A stretch of DNA of 64,000 nucleotides, taken from the NCBI GenBank assembly GCA_964235485.1, contig CAXSAZ010000001.1, forward strand, positions 248,001 to 312,000, given 5' to 3'. Below the pieces are notes generated by a model that did not search any database, had not been told where the DNA came from, and saw only the letters and a program-made list of their open reading frames with translations. This document shows, one piece after another, positions 1-7,982 of the stretch. Position numbers and translations under genes: made by a program. This stretch comes from CAHJXG01 sp964235485. Its GTDB lineage: Bacteria; Pseudomonadota; Alphaproteobacteria; Acetobacterales; Acetobacteraceae. The stretch's first letter is position 1. Every line of letters starts with the position of its first letter.

Positions 1-1
1 T

Positions 2-217
2 GAAGGCGGACGCTGCGTGCGCAAAGAAGGGCCGTACGTCTGGGCCAAATGGCATACTGCTGAGGTGGACGCTCTCAGCCCAAGGTGGGCACGAGGTAAG
101 CGACAGCAACTACGAAAATATGTTACGATGCGACACCACTTGGAGCCTCCGATATGGGAGTTTTCGCCAAACGCCCAACGCCAGGCAACTGCATCGAGCG
201 GATCAGTAACGCAATGA
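2..217 (+). CDS. Unrecognised protein, C-terminal end only (runs off left edge)
   Basis: The frame is open from the first bases of the window to a TGA at 215-217, so only the last ~71 residues are visible. The peptide is rich in Arg, Trp and His and matches no family I recognise. Its stop overlaps the ATG of the next gene in an ATGA junction (214-217), the usual arrangement for translationally coupled genes. This is the main reason to believe it is coding. Base composition is clearly less GC-rich than the rest of the window. Confidence 0.4.
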   Translation, partial: EGGRCVRKEGPYVWAKWHTAEVDALSPRWARGKRQQLRKYVTMRHHLEPPIWEFSPNAQRQATASSGSVTQ

Positions 218-687
218 ACGAGGTGATGGTTATCCGCGACATGCTGGACGCCACACCCAAAGGAACAGAACATAAGGCTGACTGGGACGCCAAATGCACA
301 TACGCTCACGGGCACTTGTCGGAAGCCTGGGGCAGCCTGGGAGCCGCACTGAACGAACTTATGGTCAGCAAGCGATGGCCGACGTGGGATGAGCAGATTG
401 AGATTAAGGAGGAGACACAACGAAAGCACCTCGCCACTCTACGAGCGGAAATAGAACGTTTGGAGGGAGCTTTGGCAATGGCAGAAAAGCGTGCTGCGAT
501 GGCCGAAATGGTTGCAGAGCAACACGCCCAACCGCAAGAGGGTAACGAATTGGCCCAGAAAATCCGGCGAGTGGTTATGAGCGCCGTTCATCCAGATAAA
601 GCAATGGACCCGACCGAAAGAGAATGGCGCACTCGGCTGTGCCAAATGCTTTTTCCTGAGATTGGGCACATTGTAAAGTCTTCCTGA
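214..687 (+). CDS. Hypothetical coiled-coil protein
   Basis: Encodes 157 residues from the ATG at 214, chosen because it forms an ATGA overlap with the upstream stop; an in-frame ATG at 154 would add 20 residues but invade the upstream frame. The middle (about residues 70-115) is an acidic/basic heptad-like stretch with many Glu, Lys, Ala and Leu, predicted coiled coil. The C-terminal 40 residues contain AVHPDKA, reminiscent of the HPD loop region of J-domains, but there is no full J-domain around it. Codon use is less GC-biased than the core genes, suggesting acquisition. Function unknown. Bases 688-800 show no gene. Confidence 0.55.
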   Translation: MNEVMVIRDMLDATPKGTEHKADWDAKCTYAHGHLSEAWGSLGAALNELMVSKRWPTWDEQIEIKEETQRKHLATLRAEIERLEGALAMAEKRAAMAEMVAEQHAQPQEGNELAQKIRRVVMSAVHPDKAMDPTEREWRTRLCQMLFPEIGHIVKSS

Positions 688-800
688 TGGCTTCTGTAAT
701 TATGGTGCTTGGGATGACCGACCGATGCTGATTGCTCTCAAGCGGGGCGAAGTGCCGGGATCGAAGACTGGTCGAGGAGAGCGGAGAACGTGCCCGCTGC

Positions 801-1334
801 TCACGCCAGGTCGTACTCAACTTCGGGCGTGTAAACCGCCTGTTCCTTGCCCAGCCTTGAGCTGAACAGCGTGAAGTGCTCAACCGGCACCGGCTCGCTG
901 CGAAACAGGTTGTGTCCGGCGACCCAGCCGGCGATCTTCGCCTCCGGCACCCCATCCAAGCGCGCCAGCGTCACGTGCGGCAGAAAGCGCCGCCGCTCCC
1001 GTTCCAGCCCGGCGCGCTGCAGGGCGGTTTCGATCTTGGTTTGCAAATGGTCGAGCTGCGGGCTGCGCTCCACTCCAACCCACAGGCTGTTCACGCGCCC
1101 ACCCTTCTCAAACGTGCCGATGCCCGCCAGTTGCAGCGTGAAGCCCGGCGCGCGCAGCGCCGCCAATGCTTGGTCCACCTCCTCGGCCCGGTAGCCCGGC
1201 AGTTCGCCGATGAAGCGCAGGGTGACATGGTAGTTCTCCGGCGCCACCCAGCGCGCGCCGGGCAGGCCGCCCGCCATCCAGGACAGCCGCTCCCGCAACG
1301 AATGCGGCAGGTCGAGCGCCACGAACAGCCGCAT
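801..1334 (-). CDS. thpR: RNA 2',3'-cyclic phosphodiesterase ThpR
   Basis: Member of the 2H phosphoesterase superfamily (ThpR/LigT), which hydrolyses 2',3'-cyclic phosphate RNA ends and in vitro can ligate tRNA halves. The 177-residue length is typical. Both signature histidine motifs are present: HVTL at residue 36 and HVTL at residue 120, forming the catalytic pair. The start is taken as ATG at 1334, preceded by a GGGGGA ribosome site. A GTG at 1337 is the alternative and would give a GTGA overlap with the stop of tesA. Either way it is coupled to tesA upstream. Cytoplasmic. Confidence 0.93.
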   Translation of the reverse strand: MRLFVALDLPHSLRERLSWMAGGLPGARWVAPENYHVTLRFIGELPGYRAEEVDQALAALRAPGFTLQLAGIGTFEKGGRVNSLWVGVERSPQLDHLQTKIETALQRAGLERERRRFLPHVTLARLDGVPEAKIAGWVAGHNLFRSEPVPVEHFTLFSSRLGKEQAVYTPEVEYDLA

Positions 1335-1996
1335 CACGTCCCCCGATTCGCCGCGGCGACCAGCCGTTCCATCATCGGCAGCAGCCGCGCGACTTCCCGG
1401 CGCACGCCCTCGGGGTTGGGATGGATGCGGTCGGCCTGGTTGAGCGCCGGGTCGCCCGCGATGCCCTCCAGGAAGAACGGGTCGTAAAGCAGGCCGGGCC
1501 GCTTGCCGAGCCGCTCGAACACCGCCTTGAACGCCGCGCCGTACTCCGCGCCGAGGTTGGGCGGCGCCAACATGCCGGACAGCAGCACGGGGATCTTGCG
1601 CGCCGCCAGCGCGTCCAGGATCGCGGCCAAGTTGGCCTCCATCTCCGCGGGAGACAGGCCGCGCAGCCCGTCATTGGCGCCCAGCTCCACGAACGCCGCG
1701 TCCGCGCCGTCCGCCAAGGCCCAATCGAGCCGCGCCCGGCCGCCCGCCGTGGTGTCGCCGGACACGGCGGCATCCACCAGCACCACATCCAAGCCGCGGG
1801 CGCGCAGCGCCGCCTGCATCACCGCCTGGAACCCGTCCGGCTGCGCCAGGCCGTAGCCCGCGGTCAGGCTGTCGCCCAGCACCAGGATGCGGGCCGTGCG
1901 CGCCTGCGCCGGGACGGCCGCCAAAAAAGCCAGCATCGCCAGCGCCGCGACGTTGGCCGGCCAGCGGCGCACGCCATATGGGCCTATTATGGACAT
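1334..1996 (-). CDS. tesA: Arylesterase / lysophospholipase TesA (GDSL-SGNH hydrolase)
   Basis: Periplasmic SGNH-type esterase of 220 residues. A signal peptide spans about residues 1-32 (Arg-Arg start, hydrophobic core, cleavage after AQA). Block I GDSL sits at 41-44 with nucleophile Ser43, GAND supplies the oxyanion residues, and DRIH near 189-192 supplies catalytic Asp and His. TesA hydrolyses acyl-thioesters and lysophospholipids. It is divergent from a YbbA/YbbP exporter, the same arrangement as tesA-ybbA-ybbP in E. coli, supporting the assignment. The ATG at 1996 overlaps the ATG of ybbA on the other strand; a GTG at 1972 is a shorter possible start that keeps the signal peptide. Confidence 0.92.
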   Translation of the reverse strand: MSIIGPYGVRRWPANVAALAMLAFLAAVPAQARTARILVLGDSLTAGYGLAQPDGFQAVMQAALRARGLDVVLVDAAVSGDTTAGGRARLDWALADGADAAFVELGANDGLRGLSPAEMEANLAAILDALAARKIPVLLSGMLAPPNLGAEYGAAFKAVFERLGKRPGLLYDPFFLEGIAGDPALNQADRIHPNPEGVRREVARLLPMMERLVAAANRGT

Positions 1997-2690
1997 CTCA
2001 ACGGCTCACCCTGCCTCTGCGCCCCTGGTGCGGGTGCGGGACCTGCGGCTGACCGTGCCCTCCGCGGCCGGGCCGGTCAACATTCTGGGAGGCGTCGATC
2101 TCGACATCAAGGCGGGGGAGGCCGTGGGCCTCGTGGGTCCGTCGGGGTCGGGCAAGACCAGCCTGCTGATGGTGCTGGCCGGGCTGGAGCAGGCGACGGG
2201 CGGCCAGGTGCAGGTGGCGGGGGAGGAGCTGACGCGACTCGACGAGGACGCGCTGGCCCGGTTCCGCCGCGACCACATCGGCATCGTGTTCCAATCGTTC
2301 CACCTGATCCCGACCATGACGGCGCTGGAGAACGTGTCGGTGCCGTTGGAACTCGCCGGGGTGCGGGACGCGGAAGCGCGGGCGTCCAAGAGCCTTGCCT
2401 CGGTTGGGTTGTCGCACCGCCTCACGCACCTGCCGGGCCAACTCTCCGGGGGCGAGCAGCAGCGGGTCGCGCTGGCCCGCGCTTTTGCGCCCGGGCCGCG
2501 CCTGCTGCTGGCGGACGAGCCGACCGGCAACCTTGACGTGGCGACCGGGCGGACGGTGATGGACCTGCTGTTCGGGATGCAGGCGAACGCCGGCACCACC
2601 CTGCTGTTGATCACCCATGACCCGGCGCTTGCCGACCGCTGCGACCGGCGCATCCGAATCGCCGATGGCCGCGTGGGCGTGCCCGCGTGA
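1989..2690 (+). CDS. ybbA: ABC transporter ATP-binding protein, YbbA/LolD family
   Basis: A 233-residue ATPase that powers the FtsX-type permease encoded next. Walker A GPSGSGKT is at 50-57, followed by a Q-loop (VFQSFHLIP), the signature LSGGEQQR, Walker B LLLADEPTGNL and a switch His in LLITHDP. The ATG at 1989 gives the family's normal N-terminus; the frame is open further upstream but overlaps tesA antisense. Its stop forms a GTGA overlap with the permease GTG. By family and by the tesA neighbour it belongs to the YbbA-YbbP exporter group, whose substrate is poorly defined. Confidence 0.93.
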   Translation: MDISTAHPASAPLVRVRDLRLTVPSAAGPVNILGGVDLDIKAGEAVGLVGPSGSGKTSLLMVLAGLEQATGGQVQVAGEELTRLDEDALARFRRDHIGIVFQSFHLIPTMTALENVSVPLELAGVRDAEARASKSLASVGLSHRLTHLPGQLSGGEQQRVALARAFAPGPRLLLADEPTGNLDVATGRTVMDLLFGMQANAGTTLLLITHDPALADRCDRRIRIADGRVGVPA

Positions 2691-5221
2691 TCGCGCTGCG
2701 GTTTGCCCGGCGGGAACTGCGCGGCGGTGTGCGCGGCCTCCGGATCGTGCTGGCGTGCTTGGCGCTCGGCGTCGGGGCCATCGCCGCGGTGGGCAGCCTG
2801 CGGGAAGGCATCGAGCGCGGCCTCGCGACGGAGGGCCGGCGCATCCTGGGCGGCGACCTCGAAATCCAGTCGGGCGCGCAGCCCTTGCCGGACGCGCTGC
2901 GCGATTGGCTGCGCGCCCGCGGCGGCCAGGTCTCGGACGTGGTGCAGATGCGCTCGATGCTGGTGGCCCCGCCGCCCGGCACCGCCCCGGACGGCGCCTC
3001 CGGGGAGCGTCAGTTGGTCGAGTTGAAGGCGGTTGACGGCGCTTATCCCCTGGTTGGCGCCGCCGCCGTGTCCGCCGGGCCGTTGCAGGACGTGTTGGCC
3101 GAGCGGGACGGGGTGGCGGGTTTGGTCGCGGAGCAGGTCGTGCTGGACCGTCTGGGGGTGCAGCCCGGCGCGATGCTGCGCCTGGGCCGCAGCACCGTGC
3201 AACTGCGCGGCGTGCTGCAAAGCGAGCCGGACCGGGTCGCGACGCCGACCATCTTCGGCCCGCGGGCGATGATCGCGGCGGCGGCGCTGCCGGCGACCGA
3301 GCTGGTGCAGCCGGGTTCGCTGCTGAACTATGACCTGCGCGTCGTGCTGCCGCCGGGCACGGACCCGGCGGCCACCACCGCGGCGCTCAGGGCCGCCTTC
3401 CCGAACCAGGGATGGCGCATCCGCAACGCTTCGGAGGCCGCGCCCGGCGTCGGGCGCTTCATCGACCAGACCAGCCTGTTCATGACGCTGGTGGGCCTCA
3501 CCGCGCTGCTGGTGGGCGGCATCGGGGTCGCGACCGGCGTGCGGGCCTGGCTGGACGCGCGGGCGCGGACCATTGCCACCCTGCGTTGCCTGGGGGCGTC
3601 CACGCGGACGATCTTCTCGGTGTTCCTGATCCAGATCCTGGCGCTGTCTGCCGTGGGCGTGCTGATCGGCGTCGCGGTTGGCGCCGTGCTGCCGGTCGTG
3701 GGGGTGGCGCTGTTCGGGGACGCGCTGCCAGTACCGCCACAGGCCGGGCTGTATCCGCGGTCCCTGGCCTTGGCGGCGGCATACGGGCTGCTGACCGCCG
3801 GGGCCTTCGCGCTTTGGCCCTTGGCGCGGGCGTCGCAAATCCCGGGGGCGGCGCTGTTCCGGGACGCGCTGCTGCCGGCTCGGCTCCGCGCCCGGCCTTG
3901 GCTGCTGCTGACCCAGGGTGCGCTGGTCGCGGCGCTGGTCGGGCTGACGGTCGCGGCGTCGCCGGAGCGCGGGTTCGCACTGTGGTTCTGCGGCGGCGCC
4001 ATGGCGACCCTGCTGCTGTTCCGCATCGGCGGCGGGGTGCTGATGGCCTTGGCCCGCCGCGCGCCGCGGCTGTCGGCGCCTTGGGCCAGGCTCGGCGTCG
4101 CCAACCTGCACCGGCCCGGCGCGGCCACGCCGTTGATGCTGGTGTCGCTCGGCCTCGGCCTGTCCACCTTGGCCGCCGTCGCGCTGATCCAGGGCAACAT
4201 CCGCAACCAGGTGCTGGAGCAATTGCCGGCCAACGCGCCGAGCTTCTACTTCATCGACATCCAGAACGACCAGCTCGCCCGCTTCCAGCAGGTCCTCCAC
4301 GAGCAGCCCGGCGTCGGCGCCATCGCCGAGGTGCCGAGCCTGCGCGCCCGGCTGGTCGCGGTGAAGGGCGTGCCGGCGGATCAGGTGCGCGCGACGCCCG
4401 AAACGCAATGGGCGCTGCGCGGCGACCGCGGCCTGACCTACAGCCGCACGTTGCCGGAAGGGTCGCGCCTGGTCGCGGGCGAGTGGTGGCCGGCGGACTA
4501 CGCGGGGCCGCCGCTGGTGTCGTTCGACGCCGCATTGGCGCGCGGCTGGGGGGTGGGCATCGGCGACACGCTGCGGGTCAACGTGCTGGGCCGCGACATC
4601 GACCTGCGGATCGCCAACCTGCGGGACATCGCGTGGCGGTCGCTCGGGATCAACTTCGTCATGGTCGCCTCGCCCGGCCTGCTGGAGCGGGCGCCGCACA
4701 CGCACATCGCGACGGTCCGGGCGGCGGCGGCGGATGAGAGCGCGGTGCTGCGCGCCGTGACGGACGCGCTGCCGAACGTGTCCGGCATCCGGGTCGCGGA
4801 CGTGCTGGGCGCAGTGGCGGCGCTGGTCGGCAAGATCGCCGCGGCGCTGGCGGCGACGGGATCGGTCACGCTGGCCTCCGGGGCGCTGGTGCTGGTGGGC
4901 GCCGTGGCGGCCGGGCAGCGCCGGCGCATGGCGGAGGCGGTGGTGCTGAAAACGCTCGGCGCGACGCGCCAGCAGATTCGGGCGGCGTGGCTGGTGGAGT
5001 TCGGGCTGATCGGGGCGGCGGCCGGGCTGATCGCGGCGCTGGTGGGGACGCTGGCGAGCTGGGGCGTCGTGCGCTTCCTGATGCGGGCGGATTGGGTGTT
5101 CCTGCCGGGCATCCTGGCGGCGACGATCGGGGGGTGCATCGTGCTGATGCTGGGCTTCGGCTATGCCGGAACGGCCTCGGCGCTGCGGGCGCGGGCCGCG
5201 CCTTTTTTAAGAAACGAGTAG
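2687..5221 (+). CDS. ybbP: FtsX-like ABC permease, YbbP family
   Basis: An 844-residue inner-membrane permease starting at GTG 2687 inside the end of ybbA. It has the expected layout: an N-terminal membrane segment (about 20-40), a large periplasmic MacB-like domain, a first FtsX block of three helices (about 260-370), further helices, a second periplasmic domain and a C-terminal FtsX block (about 710-835). Length and tandem FtsX domains match YbbP. It should form a type VII-style exporter or lipid extractor with YbbA rather than an importer. No regulatory signal is seen of its own; it is an operon with ybbA. Confidence 0.92.
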   Translation: MIALRFARRELRGGVRGLRIVLACLALGVGAIAAVGSLREGIERGLATEGRRILGGDLEIQSGAQPLPDALRDWLRARGGQVSDVVQMRSMLVAPPPGTAPDGASGERQLVELKAVDGAYPLVGAAAVSAGPLQDVLAERDGVAGLVAEQVVLDRLGVQPGAMLRLGRSTVQLRGVLQSEPDRVATPTIFGPRAMIAAAALPATELVQPGSLLNYDLRVVLPPGTDPAATTAALRAAFPNQGWRIRNASEAAPGVGRFIDQTSLFMTLVGLTALLVGGIGVATGVRAWLDARARTIATLRCLGASTRTIFSVFLIQILALSAVGVLIGVAVGAVLPVVGVALFGDALPVPPQAGLYPRSLALAAAYGLLTAGAFALWPLARASQIPGAALFRDALLPARLRARPWLLLTQGALVAALVGLTVAASPERGFALWFCGGAMATLLLFRIGGGVLMALARRAPRLSAPWARLGVANLHRPGAATPLMLVSLGLGLSTLAAVALIQGNIRNQVLEQLPANAPSFYFIDIQNDQLARFQQVLHEQPGVGAIAEVPSLRARLVAVKGVPADQVRATPETQWALRGDRGLTYSRTLPEGSRLVAGEWWPADYAGPPLVSFDAALARGWGVGIGDTLRVNVLGRDIDLRIANLRDIAWRSLGINFVMVASPGLLERAPHTHIATVRAAAADESAVLRAVTDALPNVSGIRVADVLGAVAALVGKIAAALAATGSVTLASGALVLVGAVAAGQRRRMAEAVVLKTLGATRQQIRAAWLVEFGLIGAAAGLIAALVGTLASWGVVRFLMRADWVFLPGILAATIGGCIVLMLGFGYAGTASALRARAAPFLRNE

Positions 5222-5323
5222 CACGCGGCTCAGAATACGGATCTCTCGATTTCGCTTGATCCAGAGTTGGAATCAACCAACATACGCGGCACGGGCAGTC
5301 ACGCCCACATGAGGAAAAGGACA

Positions 5324-6094
5324 ATGGCTTTTATCCCCGACTCTCGAACATACGCGCCCAGCGCGGCCGCAGACACCGCGGTACTCGACGCCGGGTTGCG
5401 CGCATACATGCTGCGCGTTTACAACTGGATGTCCTCGGGCCTGCTGCTGACCGGCATCACCGCCTATGCCATCGCGAACACGAGCCTGATCTCGCTGTTC
5501 TATCAGCAGGTCGCGACCCCGCGTGGCGTGGCGATCCAGCCGACCATCCTGGGCTACGCCGCGATCTTCGCGCCGCTGGTGTTCACCATGGTGCTGAGCT
5601 TCGGCGTCAACCGGTTGTCGCGCTCGGCAAGCCAGGCGCTGTTCTGGGCCTTCGCCGCGACCATGGGCGCCTCGATCGCGAACATCTTCCTGATCTACAG
5701 CGGCGCCAGCATCGCCCGGGTGTTCTTCGTGACTGCTGCGACCTTCGGCGCGATGAGCCTTTACGGCTACACGACGCGCTCCGACCTGAGCAAGATGGGC
5801 AGTTTCCTGATGATGGGCCTGATCGGCATCATCATCGCGTCGCTGGTCAACATGTTCATCGGCAGCACCGCGCTGCAGTTCGCCATCAGCATCATCGGCG
5901 TGCTGGTCTTCGTCGGCCTGACCGCCTACGACACGCAGCGGATCAAGAACGACTACCAGCAGTTCGCCTATGCCGAGGGCACGGACATGGCGGCCAAGCG
6001 CAGCGTGTTCGATGCGCTGAGCCTGTACCTGAACTTCATCAACCTGTTCATGCTGCTGCTGCAGCTTTTTGGCAACCGCAACAGCAGCAACTAA
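5324..6094 (+). CDS. Bax inhibitor-1 / YccA family membrane protein
   Basis: A 256-residue polytopic protein with about seven hydrophobic helices, a soluble N-terminus of about 30 residues and the family segment FVGLTAYDTQRIKNDY near the last loop, where conserved Asp residues form the pH-sensing latch of BI-1 proteins. Family members are calcium leak channels or modulators of FtsH. Start ATG 5324 is set by a strong AGGAAAAGG ribosome site; an ATG at 5267 has none. It stands alone, with a strong terminator just downstream. Confidence 0.93.
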   Translation: MAFIPDSRTYAPSAAADTAVLDAGLRAYMLRVYNWMSSGLLLTGITAYAIANTSLISLFYQQVATPRGVAIQPTILGYAAIFAPLVFTMVLSFGVNRLSRSASQALFWAFAATMGASIANIFLIYSGASIARVFFVTAATFGAMSLYGYTTRSDLSKMGSFLMMGLIGIIIASLVNMFIGSTALQFAISIIGVLVFVGLTAYDTQRIKNDYQQFAYAEGTDMAAKRSVFDALSLYLNFINLFMLLLQLFGNRNSSN

Positions 6095-6111
6095 CCTAGC
6101 CCGCTTGTGGC

Positions 6112-6145
6112 AAAGGCCCGAAGGAGCGATCCTTCGGGCCTTTTT
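6112..6145 (+). terminator. Rho-independent terminator of the BI-1 gene
   Basis: A perfect 14-bp stem (6112-6125 with 6130-6143), four-base loop GCGA and a T-run ending at 6145. It lies 18 bases after the BI-1 stop. This is the clearest intrinsic terminator in the window. Confidence 0.92.
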
Positions 6146-6191
6146 GTTGGCGTCGCGCAACACGGACGGCTTGGTTGAGCGGTTGTCAATT

Positions 6192-6251
6192 GCTGATGGG
6201 TTGCACCCATCCTACGGCATGAACCGTGTAGGACGGGTGCAACCCATCAGC
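6192..6251. repeat. Long palindrome (24-bp arms), likely bidirectional terminator or REP-like element
   Basis: Arms 6192-6215 and 6228-6251 pair over 24 bp with a single mismatch (6209/6234), loop of 12 bases. It ends four bases before the carD stop codon, so a carD transcript would fold it at its 3' end. There is no T-run, and its length and exactness resemble dispersed palindromic repeats more than a simple terminator. Confidence 0.8.
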
Positions 6252-6255
6252 CGCA

Positions 6256-7053
6256 CTACTCCGCTTCCGTCGCGGCCTCTATCTCCGCTTCGACCTCTGC
6301 GCCGTCGGCATCGATCTCGACCGCCGCGCCCTTGACGATGGCCTTGAGCTTCTCGGCCAGCTTCGCAGCGGCCGTTGCCTTGTCCGTGCCGTCCAGCGCG
6401 CCCATCTCGGCCGCCAGGCGGTCCATCGCGGCCTCGTAAATCTGCCGCTCGCTGAAGCTCTGGTCCGGCTGCCCGGCGTTGCGGTGCAGGTCGCGCACCA
6501 CCTCCGCAATCTGCAGCGGATCGCCGGAGTTGATCTTCTGCTCGTATTCCTGCGCCCGGCGAGACCACATCGTGCGCTTGATCCGCGCCCGGCCCTTGAG
6601 CAAGTCGAGCGCCTTGTCGAACATCTCCCGCGTCGCAAGCTTGCGCAGCCCCGCCGTCCGCGCCTTGGCGACGGGGACGCGCAGCGTCATGCGGTTCTCC
6701 TCGAACGTGATGTGGATCAGTTCGAGCTTGTGCCCGGCGATCTCCTCCGTCGCGATCCGCTCGACCTTGCCCACGCCGTGGGTCGGATACACCACGTAGT
6801 CGCCTTCCGCGAAGTCCTCCTTGGCGGCCATGGCGCGCGGGACGATCTGCGGCCGGCCGTGCATACCGGGCATGTGGCCGGGCATCTTGGGCGGCGAGCG
6901 GAACGGGGCCTCTGGCGCATCCGGTTGCGGCTTTGCCTCGACCGGGCCTGTCCCCGGCCTGTCCGCCGCCACAGCGTTTGCCGCGCTTGCGTCGCCGGGC
7001 ATGAGAGCAACCCTGTCCGGCGTGTCCTTGGCTGCTACGGGCTTGGTGGGCAC
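6256..7053 (-). CDS. carD: CarD family transcriptional regulator
   Basis: CarD binds the RNA polymerase beta subunit through a Tudor-like domain and stabilises open promoter complexes. The family segment is evident in the middle: YVVYPTHGVGKVERI then the KLATREMFDKAL and MWSRRAQEYEQKI helices of the C-terminal DNA-binding domain. It carries an ~80-residue Pro/Ala-rich disordered N-terminal extension and a long acidic C-terminal tail. GTG 7053 is preferred because AGGAGA lies nine bases upstream; the frame can be extended to TTG 7077, which has no ribosome site. Position next to ferredoxin, S4 protein and helicase is the standard alphaproteobacterial order. Confidence 0.93.
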   Translation of the reverse strand: MPTKPVAAKDTPDRVALMPGDASAANAVAADRPGTGPVEAKPQPDAPEAPFRSPPKMPGHMPGMHGRPQIVPRAMAAKEDFAEGDYVVYPTHGVGKVERIATEEIAGHKLELIHITFEENRMTLRVPVAKARTAGLRKLATREMFDKALDLLKGRARIKRTMWSRRAQEYEQKINSGDPLQIAEVVRDLHRNAGQPDQSFSERQIYEAAMDRLAAEMGALDGTDKATAAAKLAEKLKAIVKGAAVEIDADGAEVEAEIEAATEAE

Positions 7054-7131
7054 CTGAATGACTCTCCTGGCCTGCAAACCTGCAGACGCCTGCTGAATGA
7101 ACTGTGCAAGGACCGGCGGACCGGCCTTGTC

Positions 7132-7165
7132 GGCTGGTGCTGTTCAGTACGATTTAGCACCAGCC
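7132..7165. promoter_or_regulatory. Inverted repeat in the carD leader / fdxA-carD intergenic region
   Basis: Perfect 10-bp arms GGCTGGTGCT (7132-7141) and AGCACCAGCC (7156-7165) with a 14-base loop, about 80 bases upstream of carD and 70 bases downstream of fdxA on the same strand. No T-run follows, so it is either a weak terminator/attenuator for fdxA or an operator for carD. The rest of 7054-7233 shows no gene. Confidence 0.5.
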
Positions 7166-7233
7166 AACAAACCATAACACAATTTTGACAAGACGTCACG
7201 GTGGCTGATGCCGTGCCTTGCTGCGCGGCGCCG

Positions 7234-7566
7234 TCAGGGCTTGCCCGGTTGCGTCGAGAACAAGGCTTCCTTGTCCGGCTTGTCCTTCCATTCATCCGCA
7301 TCCGAAGGCGGCTCGCCCTTGCGGACGATGTTCGGCCATTCCAGCGAGTAGATGCGATTGCGCTCGGCCCAGGCGGCGGCGCGGTCGTCGCTGTCCGGCA
7401 CGATGGCCTCCGCCGGGCACTCAGGCTCGCACACCCCGCAGTCGATGCACTCGTCAGGGTGGATCATCAGCATGTTCTCGCCGACGTAGAAGCAGTCCAC
7501 CGGACACACCTCGACGCAATCCATGTACTTGCACTTGATGCAGTTCTCGGTGACCACGTAGGTCAT
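7234..7566 (-). CDS. fdxA: 7Fe/8Fe ferredoxin FdxA
   Basis: A 110-residue cytoplasmic electron carrier. Cysteines at 9, 12, 17 and 21 and at 40, 43, 46 and 50 form the two cluster-binding sets (CIDCGVCEPEC is the second), followed by the ~60-residue C-terminal extension typical of the FdxA family that carries one 3Fe-4S and one 4Fe-4S cluster. Start ATG 7566 is preceded by GGAAGGGG and gives the canonical TYVVTENC N-terminus; upstream in-frame codons to 7611 are unlikely. It lies between the S4 protein and carD. Confidence 0.95.
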   Translation of the reverse strand: MTYVVTENCIKCKYMDCVEVCPVDCFYVGENMLMIHPDECIDCGVCEPECPAEAIVPDSDDRAAAWAERNRIYSLEWPNIVRKGEPPSDADEWKDKPDKEALFSTQPGKP

Positions 7567-7691
7567 CGCCAGCCCCTTCCACTTCCGGGCCATTGTCCCC
7601 GGGTTCGCCATTAAGTGGGGCGATATGCGGTCCTTTCACCCCGGGCGCAAGCGGCGGAAGCGCAGGTGCTGGGGCATACCAGGACCGCGCG

Positions 7692-7982
7692 TCACGGCCC
7701 GTCGGCGATCTCCTCGTAAAGCGCCTGCGCTTCCGGCGCGGGGCCGCGCCGGCTGGCCAGCGACAGCACGCGAACCACCCGCACCTGCTGCCGCAACGGC
7801 AGGGTCAGGATGTCGCCGGGCCGCAGCCGGGCGTGCGGCTTGTCCGTCACCTGGCGGTTGATCCGCACGGAGCCGCCCGCGACGAGGCGCGCGCAGTCTG
7901 ACCGCGCCTTCATGAAGCGCGCGCACCACAGCCACTTGTCCAGGCGCTGCCACACCCGATCCTCGCCGCCCTCCGCCTCCAT
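7692..7982 (-). CDS. S4-domain RNA-binding protein (Hsp15-like)
   Basis: A 96-residue protein starting RLDKWLWCARFMKARS, the hallmark of Hsp15-type S4 domains, which bind structured RNA such as nascent-chain-blocked 50S subunits. The basic S4 loop GGSVRINRQV follows. The ATG at 7982 shares a base with the TGA of the upstream helicase (TGATG), so the two are translationally coupled, as in many alphaproteobacteria. The frame is open far upstream, but that stretch is antisense-free helicase DNA in another frame. Confidence 0.92.
   Translation of the reverse strand: MEAEGGEDRVWQRLDKWLWCARFMKARSDCARLVAGGSVRINRQVTDKPHARLRPGDILTLPLRQQVRVVRVLSLASRRGPAPEAQALYEEIADGP

Noticed and set aside
2006..4705. 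Very long open frame on the minus strand, opposite the ABC permease
   Set aside because: It is a composition shadow of ybbA/ybbP in GC-rich DNA: Arg/Gln/His/Pro-rich, no family motif, and the sense strand carries well-conserved domains.
5255..5282. Promoter-like TTGATC with 17-base spacing before the BI-1 gene
   Set aside because: The -10 equivalent (AACATA) is poor and the site cannot be told from chance.
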